From contig NZ_KE124774.1 of NCBI RefSeq assembly GCF_000188155.2, positions 532,736-596,735 on the forward strand: DNA of 64,000 nucleotides, given 5' to 3'. The DNA comes from Methylocystis sp. ATCC 49242 (lineage in GTDB: Bacteria > Pseudomonadota > Alphaproteobacteria > Rhizobiales > Beijerinckiaceae). Positions within the stretch are counted from its first letter, which is position 1. Each line of letters starts with the position of its first letter. The position numbers and the translations under genes were made by a program. The notes under the pieces are model-generated. The model did no database searches and had not been told where the DNA came from. It saw only the letters and a program-made list of their open reading frames with translations. Positions 18,369-27,880 of the stretch are shown here, one piece after another.

Positions 18369-18841
18369 GCCAGGCGACGATGACGAAATTCATCTATTTC
18401 GAAGATCTGTCCGTCGGACAACGTTTTCACTCCGCATCCGTGGAGATGACCGCGGAAGAAATCATCCGCTTCGCGCGCGACAATGATCCTCAGTTCTTCC
18501 ATGTCGACGAAGAAGCGGCGAGGGGCAGCGTGTTCGGGGAACTCGTCGCTAGCGGCTGGCAGACCGCAGCGCTCACTGTGCGTCTGATACTCGAGTCGGC
18601 TGAAGCGCCTTTTGCTGGCGGCGTTGTCGGCGCCGACGTGCATGTGTCGTGGAAACACCCGGTGCGGCCGGGCGATCGCCTGCGGATCGAAAGCGAAATC
18701 ACGAAGATGGTTGCGCCGCGGTCCCGGCCCGATCGCGGTTTCGTCACTTTCCTGACGACGACATTCAATCAGGACGACGCGCCGGTGCAAACGATGCAGT
18801 CGACAATCGTCGTGTTTCGAGATCCCGCGCGCAGCGGCTGA
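18365..18841 (+). CDS. MaoC-like hotdog-fold hydratase
   Basis: A 158-residue single hotdog domain. FARDNDPQFFHVDEEAA carries the hydratase Asp41/His46 pair, and GELVASGWQTAAL and VHVSWKHPVRPGDRL are further family segments. It probably hydrates a trans-2-enoyl-CoA or a related acyl thioester. The TTG at 18365 overlaps the preceding stop and has GGAGG 8 bases upstream; an ATG at 18380 is the alternative. It is the last gene of the aminopeptidase operon, although its chemistry is unrelated to peptide turnover. Confidence 0.88.
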   Translation: MSQATMTKFIYFEDLSVGQRFHSASVEMTAEEIIRFARDNDPQFFHVDEEAARGSVFGELVASGWQTAALTVRLILESAEAPFAGGVVGADVHVSWKHPVRPGDRLRIESEITKMVAPRSRPDRGFVTFLTTTFNQDDAPVQTMQSTIVVFRDPARSG

Positions 18842-18852
18842 TCGCGCCGGCG

Positions 18853-19659
18853 TCAGCGCCCCTTCACGAAAGCGCGCAGGAGGCGCTTGGTGGCCACGAC
18901 ACCCGCCACCGCCGGGCCGCGCGTGAGATCGGACGTCGGATTGCCGTTCGAGAATCCGGCGCCGAAATCGGTGACGACTGCGACGCCGGCGAATGGAATG
19001 CCGAAGCGACGCGCAAGAATGGCCTCGGGCACGAGCGTCCACCCGAAGAGATCGGCGCCGAGCTGGCGCGCAACCTTGGTTTCGGCGGGCGTCTCGAAAC
19101 TCGGGCCCGAAAACCACATGAAGACGCCTTCATGCACGGCGACGCCGGCGGTCGCCGCGGAGGTCTTGACCCGGCGAAGCAGCCGCTTGTCGTAGGCCTC
19201 GTTCATGTTGATCATCGCCTTGCCGTCGGCGGCGGCGCCGATGAGCGGATTGAGGCCGGTGAAATTGATATGGTCGGTGATTGCGACCACGCTGCTGGGA
19301 ACGAGATCGGCCTGGACGGACAAGGCCAGCGCCGTGGATAGAAGGCTGCGCACGCCGAGAAGCGAGAGCGTTTCGATCGGCGTCGACATCAGGCTCGGAT
19401 CGCCCGTCTCGTAGAAGGTTGATCGGCCCTTCAGCACCATCGTCGGCGCGCCGTCGATCGTGCAGACGAGGAGTTCCCCGTCCTCCACGCCCGGCGCCTG
19501 CGGGAAACCGGGCAGTTCCGCATAGGGAATCGCGACAACGCGCTCGGCAAGGTCGGCGAGACCGAAGAACGTGCGCCCCAGGATAACGGCGTTTTCTATT
19601 GGCCCCAGGTCGCTGCGGGCTCTGATGATGTCAGCCGCTTCCTGGGCGGAATTGCTCAT
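18853..19659 (-). CDS. Purine nucleoside phosphorylase family protein with altered active site
   Basis: A 268-residue PNP/MTAP-type trimeric nucleoside phosphorylase. SVVAITDHINFTGLNPLIG and GVFMWFSGPSFETPAE are family hallmarks. Several usual active-site positions differ. The phosphate-binding GRxH motif is GRST, the GMSTVPE segment is GWTLVPE, and the purine-selecting Asn is Asp231 in VVTDFGAG, as in adenosine/methylthioadenosine-accepting enzymes. Substrate preference is therefore open: 6-oxopurine nucleosides, adenosine or methylthioadenosine. It is convergent with the MaoC gene and stands alone. Confidence 0.82.
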   Translation of the reverse strand: MSNSAQEAADIIRARSDLGPIENAVILGRTFFGLADLAERVVAIPYAELPGFPQAPGVEDGELLVCTIDGAPTMVLKGRSTFYETGDPSLMSTPIETLSLLGVRSLLSTALALSVQADLVPSSVVAITDHINFTGLNPLIGAAADGKAMINMNEAYDKRLLRRVKTSAATAGVAVHEGVFMWFSGPSFETPAETKVARQLGADLFGWTLVPEAILARRFGIPFAGVAVVTDFGAGFSNGNPTSDLTRGPAVAGVVATKRLLRAFVKGR

Positions 19660-19747
19660 TTATACCCTCTGCGCGCTCTGGCGAATCAACCTGCCGTTGA
19701 GCTTGAACTTCGCAGGAAGGGCGCGGTCAGGCAAGGTTACCAGAACA

Positions 19748-21394
19748 CTAATTTTTATTGTTACTTACGGAATTGTCATCGAGCGCCTCGGCCTGATTAC
19801 GGAACGCCGCCGCAAACAATGCGCGCGTGTATTCCTTCTGGGGCTGCGCAAACACCTGCGCCGCCGGACCCTCCTCGACAACCTTTCCATGCCGCATGAC
19901 GATGAGATGGGCGGCGAGCGCTTTCACAACACGCAGGTCGTGGCTGATGAAAAGATAGGCGAGCGAACGTCGTCGTTGCAGGTCGCGCAGCAGGTCGATG
20001 ATCTGCGCCTGAACGGACATGTCGAGCGCCGACGTCGGCTCGTCGAGCACGACGAATTTCGGCTCCAGCACCATCGCGCGCGCGATGGCGATGCGTTGCC
20101 GCTGGCCGCCCGAAAATTCGTGAGGATAGCGATCCATCGTCGCGGGATCGAGGCCGGTCTCCTTGAGCGCGCGCGCGACGATCTCGCGTCTCTGGTCGAG
20201 CGTGAGTTCGGGCCGCTGGACGGTGAGACCCTCGGCGACGATCTCCGCCACCGACATGCGCGGCGACAGCGAACCGTAAGGATCCTGAAACACGATTTGC
20301 ATGTCGCGCCGGAGGGGGCGCATTTCGGCGACGCTGTCGCCATCGATGCGCTGGCCGAGAAACACGATCGGCCCTTCCGAGCGAATGAGCCGCAGCAGTG
20401 CGAGCGCGAGAGTCGTCTTGCCCGAGCCGGACTCGCCGACGACGCCGACCGTCGCGCCTTCGCGCACCGCCACAGTCACGCCGTCGACCGCCTTCACGTG
20501 ATCGACGGTGCGCCGCATGAAGCCGCGCTTGATCGGGAACCAGACGCGAAGGTTGTCGGCGGAGACGACAACTGGCGCCTGCGCGTTTTCGATGATCGGA
20601 TCGCCTTTCGGCTCGGCCGTCAGCAGCGCCTGCGTATAGGGATGGCTCGGAGCGGAGAAGACCGTCGCGACGTCGCCTTGCTCGACGATGCGGCCCTTCT
20701 GCATGACGCAGACCGTGTCGGCGAAGCGCCGCACGAGCCCAAGATCATGGGTGATGAACAGCATAGCCATGCCATAGGTCTGCTGAAGACGCTCGAGCAG
20801 GGCGAGGATCTGCGCCTGCACGGTGACGTCGAGCGCTGTCGTCGGCTCGTCGGCAATGAGAAGATCCGGCTTGTTGGCGAGCGCCATGGCGATCATCACG
20901 CGCTGACGCTGGCCGCCGGAAAGCTGATGCGGATAGGCTCCGAGCCGCGCTTCCGGATTGGGGATCCCGACTTCCATTAGCAGTTCGATGACGCGCGCGC
21001 GCATGGCGTCGCGACCGTGCATGCCGTGAAGCTCGAGGATCTCAGCAATCTGCTGCTCGATCGTGTGCAGCGGATTGAGGGAAGTCATCGGCTCCTGAAA
21101 GACCATGGTGATGCGCGCGCCGCGAATGGCCCGCAGGCGCGCATCGGGGATCGTCAGCATGTTCTCGCCGTCGAAAAATGCTTCCCCCGCAGGGATCGCG
21201 CCCGGCGGCAGCAATCGCACGATCGACAGCGCGCTGATCGATTTGCCGGAGCCGGACTCGCCCACGAGCGCCAGCGTCTTGCCGCGCTCGAGCGAGAAAG
21301 AGACATTGTCGACGGCGATCGTCTCGCGACTTCCGTGCAGGAAGGAGACGGAAAGATTGCGGACATCGAGGAGTGGGGTGGTCTTTGCGTCCAT
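19748..21394 (-). CDS. yejF: Peptide ABC transporter, double ATPase subunit
   Basis: A 548-residue fusion of two ABC ATPase domains. The N-terminal half has [17 protein letters not shown] and [12 protein letters not shown]; the C-terminal half has [21 protein letters not shown] and [11 protein letters not shown]. Both keep Walker A, signature and Walker B, so both should bind and hydrolyse ATP. The ATG at 21394 overlaps the yejE stop (TAATG). It is the last gene of yejABEF, a transporter of the peptide/opine/nickel class known to import microcin C and other peptides in E. coli. Confidence 0.95.
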   Translation of the reverse strand: MDAKTTPLLDVRNLSVSFLHGSRETIAVDNVSFSLERGKTLALVGESGSGKSISALSIVRLLPPGAIPAGEAFFDGENMLTIPDARLRAIRGARITMVFQEPMTSLNPLHTIEQQIAEILELHGMHGRDAMRARVIELLMEVGIPNPEARLGAYPHQLSGGQRQRVMIAMALANKPDLLIADEPTTALDVTVQAQILALLERLQQTYGMAMLFITHDLGLVRRFADTVCVMQKGRIVEQGDVATVFSAPSHPYTQALLTAEPKGDPIIENAQAPVVVSADNLRVWFPIKRGFMRRTVDHVKAVDGVTVAVREGATVGVVGESGSGKTTLALALLRLIRSEGPIVFLGQRIDGDSVAEMRPLRRDMQIVFQDPYGSLSPRMSVAEIVAEGLTVQRPELTLDQRREIVARALKETGLDPATMDRYPHEFSGGQRQRIAIARAMVLEPKFVVLDEPTSALDMSVQAQIIDLLRDLQRRRSLAYLFISHDLRVVKALAAHLIVMRHGKVVEEGPAAQVFAQPQKEYTRALFAAAFRNQAEALDDNSVSNNKN

Positions 21395-22554
21395 TACCTG
21401 AACGTCTTTCTCGGATCGAAGGCGTCGCGCACCGCTTCGCCGATGAAGACGAGCAGCGACAGCATGAGCGCGATGATGGCGAAGCCGGTGAGGCCGAGCC
21501 ATGGAGCCTGGAGATTGGATTTGCCCTGCAACAGCAACTCGCCGAGCGACGGCGAGCCCGGCGGCAGGCCGAACCCCAGGAAGTCGAGCGCGGTGAGCGT
21601 CGTGATCGACGAATTGAGGATGAAGGGCAGGAAGGTCAGCGTCGCCACCGTGGCGTTGGGCAGCAGATGCCGCCAGATGATGCGGAAATTAGACAGCCCC
21701 AGCGCCCGCGCGGCGTTCACATATTCGAAATTGCGGGCGCGCAGGAATTCTGCTCGCACGACATGCACGAGCGACACCCAGGAGAAGAGCAGCAATATGC
21801 CGAGGAGCACGAAAAAGCCCGGCGTGAGGAACGACGAGATGATGATAAGCAGATAAAGCTGCGGCAGCGACGACCACACTTCGATGAAGCGCTGGAAGAC
21901 GAGATCCACGCGCCCGCCGAAATAGCCCTGTATGGCCCCGGCGGCGACGCCGACGATGGAGGAGATCGTCGCAAGGATCAGGCCGAAGAGCACCGAGATA
22001 CGGAAGCCGTAAAGGAGCCGCGCGACCACGTCGCGACCCTGATCGTCAGTGCCGAGCCAGTTGTATTCGAGCGCCGCGCAACCACGGTTCGGCTCGCCGG
22101 GCCGCAGTCCCTTGGCGGCGGCGATTTCGCATTGCTTCTGCGTCAGCATCCACGTCGGAGGCGACGGCGCCGGCGTCGGCAATTCGAGGTTATGCGTGTC
22201 GTAAGAATAGCGGATCGGCGGCCAGAGCATCCAGCCGTGGGCCTTGATCTCATTGGCGATGACGGGATCGCGATAATCGGTGCGCGCGAGGAAGCCGCCG
22301 AATTTTTCTTCCGGATAGGTGACGAAGGCCGGAAAGAGCAACTCGCCCTTGTACCACGCGAGGACGGGCCGGTCGTTGGCGAGGAAATTGGACGCCATCG
22401 ACATGAGGAACATCGTCATGAAGATCCAGAAGGACCAGTAGCCGCGCCGGTTTGCCTTGAAATTATCGAGCCGGCGGCGGTCAAGCGGCGTCAGTCGAAG
22501 CCAGCCGCTGCGGGCGATGGGCGGGGCGAGGCGCATGTCAGTGGCGACGCTCAT
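21394..22554 (-). CDS. yejE: Peptide ABC transporter permease
   Basis: A 386-residue permease. A long periplasmic insert after TM1 (about 60-180, with ALEYNWLGTDDQGRDVVARLLYG at its end) is typical of YejE. The EAA loop reads VNAARALGLSNFRIIWRHLLPN, which contacts YejF. Helices are visible at about 32-52 and from 190 on. The stop overlaps the yejF start by 1 base and the start lies 3 bases after the yejB stop, so translation is coupled. Confidence 0.95.
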   Translation of the reverse strand: MSVATDMRLAPPIARSGWLRLTPLDRRRLDNFKANRRGYWSFWIFMTMFLMSMASNFLANDRPVLAWYKGELLFPAFVTYPEEKFGGFLARTDYRDPVIANEIKAHGWMLWPPIRYSYDTHNLELPTPAPSPPTWMLTQKQCEIAAAKGLRPGEPNRGCAALEYNWLGTDDQGRDVVARLLYGFRISVLFGLILATISSIVGVAAGAIQGYFGGRVDLVFQRFIEVWSSLPQLYLLIIISSFLTPGFFVLLGILLLFSWVSLVHVVRAEFLRARNFEYVNAARALGLSNFRIIWRHLLPNATVATLTFLPFILNSSITTLTALDFLGFGLPPGSPSLGELLLQGKSNLQAPWLGLTGFAIIALMLSLLVFIGEAVRDAFDPRKTFR

Positions 22555-22557
22555 CTG

Positions 22558-23670
22558 TCAGACCTCCCGCGTCTCGAAATCGATGCGCGGATCGATCCAG
22601 GTGTAGGTGAGATCGGAGATGAGATTCACGACGAGGCCCAGCAGCGCGAAGATATAGAGGTTGGCGAAAACCACCGGATAGTCGCGGTTCACGATGCTCT
22701 CGAACGAGAGATAGCCGAGGCCGTCGAGCGAGAAGATCGTCTCGATCAACACCGAGCCGGTGAGGAATGCATGCACGAAGGCGCCGGGGAAGCCCGCGAT
22801 GACGATCAGCATGGCGTTGCGAAAGACGTGGCCGTAGAGCACACGGTTTTCGGTTAGCCCTTTCATCCGCGCCGTCTGCACATATTGCTTGCGGATCTCG
22901 TCGAGGAAGGAGTTTTTCGTCAAGAAGGTCTGCGTCGCGAAGGCGCCGAGCGTCATGGCGCTGACGGGCAGCGCGATGTGCCAGAGATAGTCGCCGATCT
23001 TCCCGATCAGAGAGAGCTGGTCGAAATTGTCGGAGGTCAGCCCACGCAGCGGGAAAATCTGCCAGAAGGAGCCGCCCGCGAAAAGCACGATCAGCAGCAT
23101 CGCAAACAGGAAGCTTGGGATGGCGTAGCCGACGATGATGAGATTCGACGTCCACATGTCGAATTTCGTGCCATCGCGCACCGCCTTTGCGATGCCGAGC
23201 GGAATGGAGATCGAATAGGAGAGCAGCGTCATCCACAGGCCGAGCGACATGGAGACGGGAAGCTTCTCCCCGATCAATTTGATCACCTTTTCGTCGCGGA
23301 AATAGCTGCGGCCGAAATCGAACATCGCGTAATTCTTCACCATCAGCAGGAAACGCTCCCAGGCCGGCTTGTCGAAACCGAACTGCTTTTCCAGTTCCGC
23401 GATGAATTTGGGGTCGAGCCCCTGCGCCCCGCGATATTTGGAGGCGGTTTCCGCCATCATCGGTCCAGCCTGGCTTGCGGCCCCCTGGCCCACGTCGCCG
23501 CCGCCGCCCGAGAAGCGGCCGGTGGCGCCGACGTCGAATCCCTGAAGTTGCGCGATGATGCGCTCGACAGGGCCGCCCGGCGCGAACTGCACGATAGCGA
23601 AGGAGATGAGCATGATGCCGAGGATCGTCGGGATCATCAGCAGCACGCGGCGTGCGATATAGGCGCCCAT
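22558..23670 (-). CDS. yejB: Peptide ABC transporter permease
   Basis: A 370-residue permease with the usual first helix RRVLLMIPTILGIMLISFAIVQF. The APGGP motif and a periplasmic region follow. The EAA loop is YVQTARMKGLTENRVLYGHVFRN, and C-terminal helices follow it. The ATG at 23670 is taken rather than the TTG three bases upstream. It starts 3 bases after the yejA stop. Partner of YejE in the membrane channel. Confidence 0.94.
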   Translation of the reverse strand: MGAYIARRVLLMIPTILGIMLISFAIVQFAPGGPVERIIAQLQGFDVGATGRFSGGGGDVGQGAASQAGPMMAETASKYRGAQGLDPKFIAELEKQFGFDKPAWERFLLMVKNYAMFDFGRSYFRDEKVIKLIGEKLPVSMSLGLWMTLLSYSISIPLGIAKAVRDGTKFDMWTSNLIIVGYAIPSFLFAMLLIVLFAGGSFWQIFPLRGLTSDNFDQLSLIGKIGDYLWHIALPVSAMTLGAFATQTFLTKNSFLDEIRKQYVQTARMKGLTENRVLYGHVFRNAMLIVIAGFPGAFVHAFLTGSVLIETIFSLDGLGYLSFESIVNRDYPVVFANLYIFALLGLVVNLISDLTYTWIDPRIDFETREV

Positions 23671-23673
23671 CAA

Positions 23674-25590
23674 TCAGCGTCCCGTGAAGTTGATCTTGCG
23701 GGCTTTCTCTTCGTCCCACCACCATGTCCAGAGCACGCCGGTGTCGAATTTCGGCGGTCGCTCGGGCTGGCCGAAGAGATCCCAATAGGCGAAGCGATGC
23801 ACCGGATTGTACCAATGCGGAATCCAGTAGCGCTGCGAACGTAGCGCCCGATCGAGCGCCCGGCAGCAGGTGACGAGCTCCTCGCGCGTTCCCGCCTGCA
23901 ACGCTTTGTCCACCAGCGCATCGACTGCGGGATGGGAGACGCCGGCGAGATTGCGCGTCCCGTTCACATTGGCGGTCTTGGAGCTGAAATAGGCGTTGAG
24001 CTCCTCGCCCGGATTCCATCCCATCATCATGACGTCATGGACGATGTCGAAGTCGAAGTCCTCGAGCCGTTTCTTATACTGGGCGGCGTCGACGATGCGG
24101 ATGCGGGCGGTGACGCCGAGCAGCTTCAAATTTTTGACGAAGGGCTGCGTATGGCGCTCGAAGACGTTGGAATTGTCGAGAAACTCGAATTCCAGCGGCG
24201 TTCCGTCAGGAAGCAGCAGCACGCCGTCCTTGCGCGTGCAGCCGGCGGCGACGAACAGATCATTCGCCTTTTTCAGCAGGGCGCGATCCTGCCCGGAGCC
24301 GTCGGACACGGGCGAGACGAAGGGCTCGCCGAAAACCTCCGCCGGAAGCTGGTCGCGATAGGGCTCCAGCAGCGCCTTCTCTTCTTCGCTCGGCAATCCC
24401 TTCGCCGCCAGCTCTGAATTCTCGAAATAGGACGAGATGCGCTTGTAGGCGTCATACATCAGGTTGCGGCTCGTCCATTCGTAGTCGAAAGCGTAGCCGA
24501 TCGCCTCGCGCACGCGCGGGTCCCTGAAGACCTTGCGTCGCGTGTTGAACATCCATCCCTGAATGTTGGGAATGTTGTTGTTGGGCACGGTCGTGCGTTT
24601 GACGCGCCCGTCCTTGAAGGCGGGGAAGTCGTAGCCGGTGGCCCAGACGCGGGCGATATTTTCCTCGCGCTCGGTGAACGCCCCGGCCTTGAACGCCTCG
24701 AAAGCAACCTGGCTGTCGCCGAAATATTCGAAGCGGACGACGTCGAAATTGCCTTGGCCGATTACGATCGGCAGGTCCTTCGCCCAATAATCCTTGTTGC
24801 GGTGATAGGCGATGAAACGGCCCTGTTCGAAATCGCCGACCTTGTAGGGTCCGGAGCCGAGCGGCGGCTCCAGCGTCGTCGCCTCGAAGTCGCGGTCCTT
24901 GTAATAGGCGCGCGAAAAGATGGGCTGGTTGGCGACATTGAGCGGCAGGTCGCGCGTGCGGCCCGGCGCGAATTTCACGACGAGAATGTCGTCCGCCTCG
25001 GCCTCTGCGCTCGTCACGTCGCGCAGCATCTGGCTGATGACCGGGTGGCCCTTGCTTTTAAGGATGTTGAGCGAGAAGGCGGCGTCATGCGCCGTGAGCG
25101 GCGAGCCGTCGTGGAAGCGCGCTTCCTTGCGCAGCAGGAAAGTGTAGGTGAGCTTGTCGGCCGAGATGCGAACCTTTTTCGCCACCAGCCCGTAATAGGC
25201 GTCGCGCTCGTCCAGGCTCTGGTTCATCAGCGTGTCGAAGACGAGCGACATGCCGGTCGCGGGATTTCCGCGCAGCACATAGGCGTTGAATGTGTCGTAG
25301 GTCGGGCTGGCCGGCGAAAGCGCGAGCGTGCCGCCCTTCGGCGCATTGGGGTTCACATAGCCAAAGTGCTTGAAGTCGGCGGACTCCGCCAGATCGCCGA
25401 ATGTCGAAAGTCCGTGGCTTTCAATTTCTCCGGGCGCCGCGATTTTCTCTACTTTTGCTCCGGCGTTTCCCGGCGGCTTGGCGATCGGTCTGGCGAAGGC
25501 GCCCGGCGTCAGCGCCGTCGCGGCGCCGAATGCGCCGGCGCGGATAAGGCGGCGGCGGGTCAGAGGGTAGGCGAAAGGAAAATCAGCCAA
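23674..25590 (-). CDS. yejA: Peptide ABC transporter substrate-binding protein
   Basis: A 638-residue SBP family 5 (DppA/OppA-like) protein. Its N-terminus TRRRLIRAGAFGAATALTPGAFA looks like a Tat signal (twin Arg, hydrophobic core). YGYVNPNAPKGG-type opening (here FGYVNPNAPKGGTLALSP), SFNILKSKGHP and RGWMFNTRR-like segments are those of YejA. It captures oligopeptides in the periplasm for YejBEF. The start is a TTG at 25590, with GAGG about 7 bases upstream and no ATG available before the signal. Confidence 0.94.
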   Translation of the reverse strand: MADFPFAYPLTRRRLIRAGAFGAATALTPGAFARPIAKPPGNAGAKVEKIAAPGEIESHGLSTFGDLAESADFKHFGYVNPNAPKGGTLALSPASPTYDTFNAYVLRGNPATGMSLVFDTLMNQSLDERDAYYGLVAKKVRISADKLTYTFLLRKEARFHDGSPLTAHDAAFSLNILKSKGHPVISQMLRDVTSAEAEADDILVVKFAPGRTRDLPLNVANQPIFSRAYYKDRDFEATTLEPPLGSGPYKVGDFEQGRFIAYHRNKDYWAKDLPIVIGQGNFDVVRFEYFGDSQVAFEAFKAGAFTEREENIARVWATGYDFPAFKDGRVKRTTVPNNNIPNIQGWMFNTRRKVFRDPRVREAIGYAFDYEWTSRNLMYDAYKRISSYFENSELAAKGLPSEEEKALLEPYRDQLPAEVFGEPFVSPVSDGSGQDRALLKKANDLFVAAGCTRKDGVLLLPDGTPLEFEFLDNSNVFERHTQPFVKNLKLLGVTARIRIVDAAQYKKRLEDFDFDIVHDVMMMGWNPGEELNAYFSSKTANVNGTRNLAGVSHPAVDALVDKALQAGTREELVTCCRALDRALRSQRYWIPHWYNPVHRFAYWDLFGQPERPPKFDTGVLWTWWWDEEKARKINFTGR

Positions 25591-25691
25591 AATCGACCTC
25601 GGGCAGGGAAGGGGGGACGGCGCGACGCGCGGTCGATGATTCTGCCTGATTATGTAGCTTTTTCGCGGCGCCGCTAGTGGCTATCGTCCGC

Positions 25692-27800
25692 TCACGCCGC
25701 GTGCGCCATCTCGTCGCCGAGATTGGTCATCTGCCGCGACTGCTCCGGGTCGTAAAGGCGCAGGCGGGCCGCATCGGCCTTGTTGTAGAAGGCTGTTGCC
25801 TCGCGCAGATCGAGCCGGTCGAGCGCGAGATTTGCGTCGGCGGAGCTGGTCTTATCCCACTCCACCAGAAAGACGGTGTGGTCCGCCTGCGCCGCGAGGA
25901 AGCGGGCGTGCGGGGCTTCGAGCGCCGGCGGCCCGTCGATGATCACGACGTCGAACCATTTGCGCGCCAGCTTAAGCGTCGCGCGCAGCGTCATGCCGCT
26001 CATCAGCCCGCCGATGGAGGTCTGCGAGTCGATCGTGCGGCCGCCGTATGGCAGCAAAGTGTAGCCATCGGCGGGCTGCTCGATCAGCGCCCGGTTGAGG
26101 TCCTCGCCCGTGTCGAGAACATCGAGCAGGCCGTAGCGCGGCCGTTTGACGTTCGGGGGGCGATCCGCCTCGATCAGCAGAACGCGGTCGCCGCCTTGCG
26201 CGAGAAAGGCCGCCATGTTCACGGCCACAGTCGAGCGGCCTTCGCCGCGCCGCGCCGAGGCGATCATGATGACGACGCCGTTCTCGCCGCCGGCGACAGG
26301 GCCGAGTTCGGCGCAGAGATCCGCAATCCAGGGGGTGATGTCGAGGACGAAGCCTTTTTCTTCATCCTTGGCCGGCGGCAGCAGCGGCGCGCAGCCGAGC
26401 ACCTCGACGCCGCCGAGGCGCTTGGCCTGCGAGGCTGTCTTGAGGGTGTTGTGGCGCCATTCCCGGATGAAGGCGTAGAGCAGGCCCGTCACGAGCCCGA
26501 TTCCTGCCGCGCCGCCGAAGATAACCATCATCGGCGGGGTGGTCTTGGTCGGCGGCAGCGCCGGAGAGACGATGCGGATGTCGCTCGGCTCGAGCCCCTT
26601 CACCTGCGCCAGCTGGCGTTGGCGGTTGAGGAGCTCCTCATACACTGCGCGTTCGGCCTTCGCTTCGCGGTCCAGTTCGGAGAGCTTGACGAGTTCAGGG
26701 CCGAGTTGCCCGCTTTCCGCCTGTGCGCTCCTCAGCTGGCTGGAAAGCGTCGCTTCGCGCTGCTCCGCCTCCAGATATTCAGTTCGCGCGGAGGCCATCA
26801 TCCGGCCGATCTCGGCGCCGATCTGCCGGCGCACGTCGCCGATCTGCGCCTGAAGGCTCGCGACTTCGGGATGGCGCGGCCCGAGCACCGTAGCCTGATC
26901 GGCGGCCTGCCGCGACAGCCGCGCGTATTCGGAGCGCAAGGCGCTGAGCACCGTGGACTGCACTGTCTGAGGCAGATTGTCGCCTGCGCTCGCGCCGGCC
27001 TTTCGCAGCAGTTCATAGCGTGCGCGGGCTTCGGCCGTGCGCGCGCCGGCCAGCACCAGTTGCTGGTTCAATTCGTATATGCGGCGTTCGAGCAGCGTGC
27101 TGCCCTGTCCGGCGTCCGTGATCTTCAGTTTCGCCTTGAGGTCGGCGGCGGCCTCCTCCGCGCGATTGGCGCGGTCCCGCAACTGCGACAGCCGCCCCTC
27201 GATCTCCTTCGCGGTCATTTCGCTTGCGCCGATGCGGAGCCTGGCTTGATCGTCGACGATGACTTGGGCCGCGGCGTTGGCGACCTTCGCGCTCTTTTCG
27301 GGCGAGGGCGAGCTGACTGTCACGTCGATGACATAAGTCGTGCCGCGGCGGCTGACGATGAGTTTCGAGGCCAGCTTTTCGATCGTCGACTGGCGCAGCG
27401 CCTCCTCGGTCGTTCCCTTGCCGGCGAAATAGCTGTCATGGGTGAGTTCGAGCTTGTCGACGACTGCGCCCATGAAGCCGTCGGACTTCGCGATCTGGAC
27501 AATGCTCTCGATCGCGTTGAAATCCTGACCGATATTGGCGAGAACGCCCGAATTCTGAGTGATTTTCGCCGCGCGCGGGTCGACCATGATCACGGCGGTG
27601 GCCGAATATTGCCGCAGGAAATAGCCGAGCGCCAGCAGTGGCGCGGTGACGGCAAGCGCAACGAGCGCGATGCGCAGCGGATTGCGCCGAAGGAAGAGCA
27701 GCACGCCGGCAATCACCGCTCCGGGCGTCGGCGGATCGTCCTGTGCTTGTGTGGACGCTTGCGGAATGGTGCGGGCGAAGGGTCGCAAGGACGGACTCAT
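25692..27800 (-). CDS. Exopolysaccharide chain-length/BY-kinase-like protein (Wzz plus CpsD-like domain), altered Walker A
   Basis: A 702-residue ExoP/Wzc-type protein. A first TM (about 47-65) is followed by a Wzz domain and long coiled coils (about 170-400, with GPRHPEVASLQAQIGD). A second TM precedes a cytoplasmic P-loop domain. That domain reads ASARRGEGRSTVAVNMA, LLIEADRPP and WFDVVIIDGPP. The invariant Walker A Lys of GEGKST is Arg522, the second Asp of Walker A' is Glu, and there is no C-terminal Tyr cluster (only two Tyr in the last 31 residues). Kinase activity is therefore doubtful; polymer length control may remain. Start uncertain between ATGs at 27800, 27845 and 27848. It heads the leftward exopolysaccharide block. 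Confidence 0.85.
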   Translation of the reverse strand: MSPSLRPFARTIPQASTQAQDDPPTPGAVIAGVLLFLRRNPLRIALVALAVTAPLLALGYFLRQYSATAVIMVDPRAAKITQNSGVLANIGQDFNAIESIVQIAKSDGFMGAVVDKLELTHDSYFAGKGTTEEALRQSTIEKLASKLIVSRRGTTYVIDVTVSSPSPEKSAKVANAAAQVIVDDQARLRIGASEMTAKEIEGRLSQLRDRANRAEEAAADLKAKLKITDAGQGSTLLERRIYELNQQLVLAGARTAEARARYELLRKAGASAGDNLPQTVQSTVLSALRSEYARLSRQAADQATVLGPRHPEVASLQAQIGDVRRQIGAEIGRMMASARTEYLEAEQREATLSSQLRSAQAESGQLGPELVKLSELDREAKAERAVYEELLNRQRQLAQVKGLEPSDIRIVSPALPPTKTTPPMMVIFGGAAGIGLVTGLLYAFIREWRHNTLKTASQAKRLGGVEVLGCAPLLPPAKDEEKGFVLDITPWIADLCAELGPVAGGENGVVIMIASARRGEGRSTVAVNMAAFLAQGGDRVLLIEADRPPNVKRPRYGLLDVLDTGEDLNRALIEQPADGYTLLPYGGRTIDSQTSIGGLMSGMTLRATLKLARKWFDVVIIDGPPALEAPHARFLAAQADHTVFLVEWDKTSSADANLALDRLDLREATAFYNKADAARLRLYDPEQSRQMTNLGDEMAHAA

Positions 27801-27880
27801 GTCTTTGTCAACGCGAAACCCGGGACGGCGTTTGCGCGCCCGCATCATAAAATAGAGAAACTGTTAACCTTAAGTTACAG

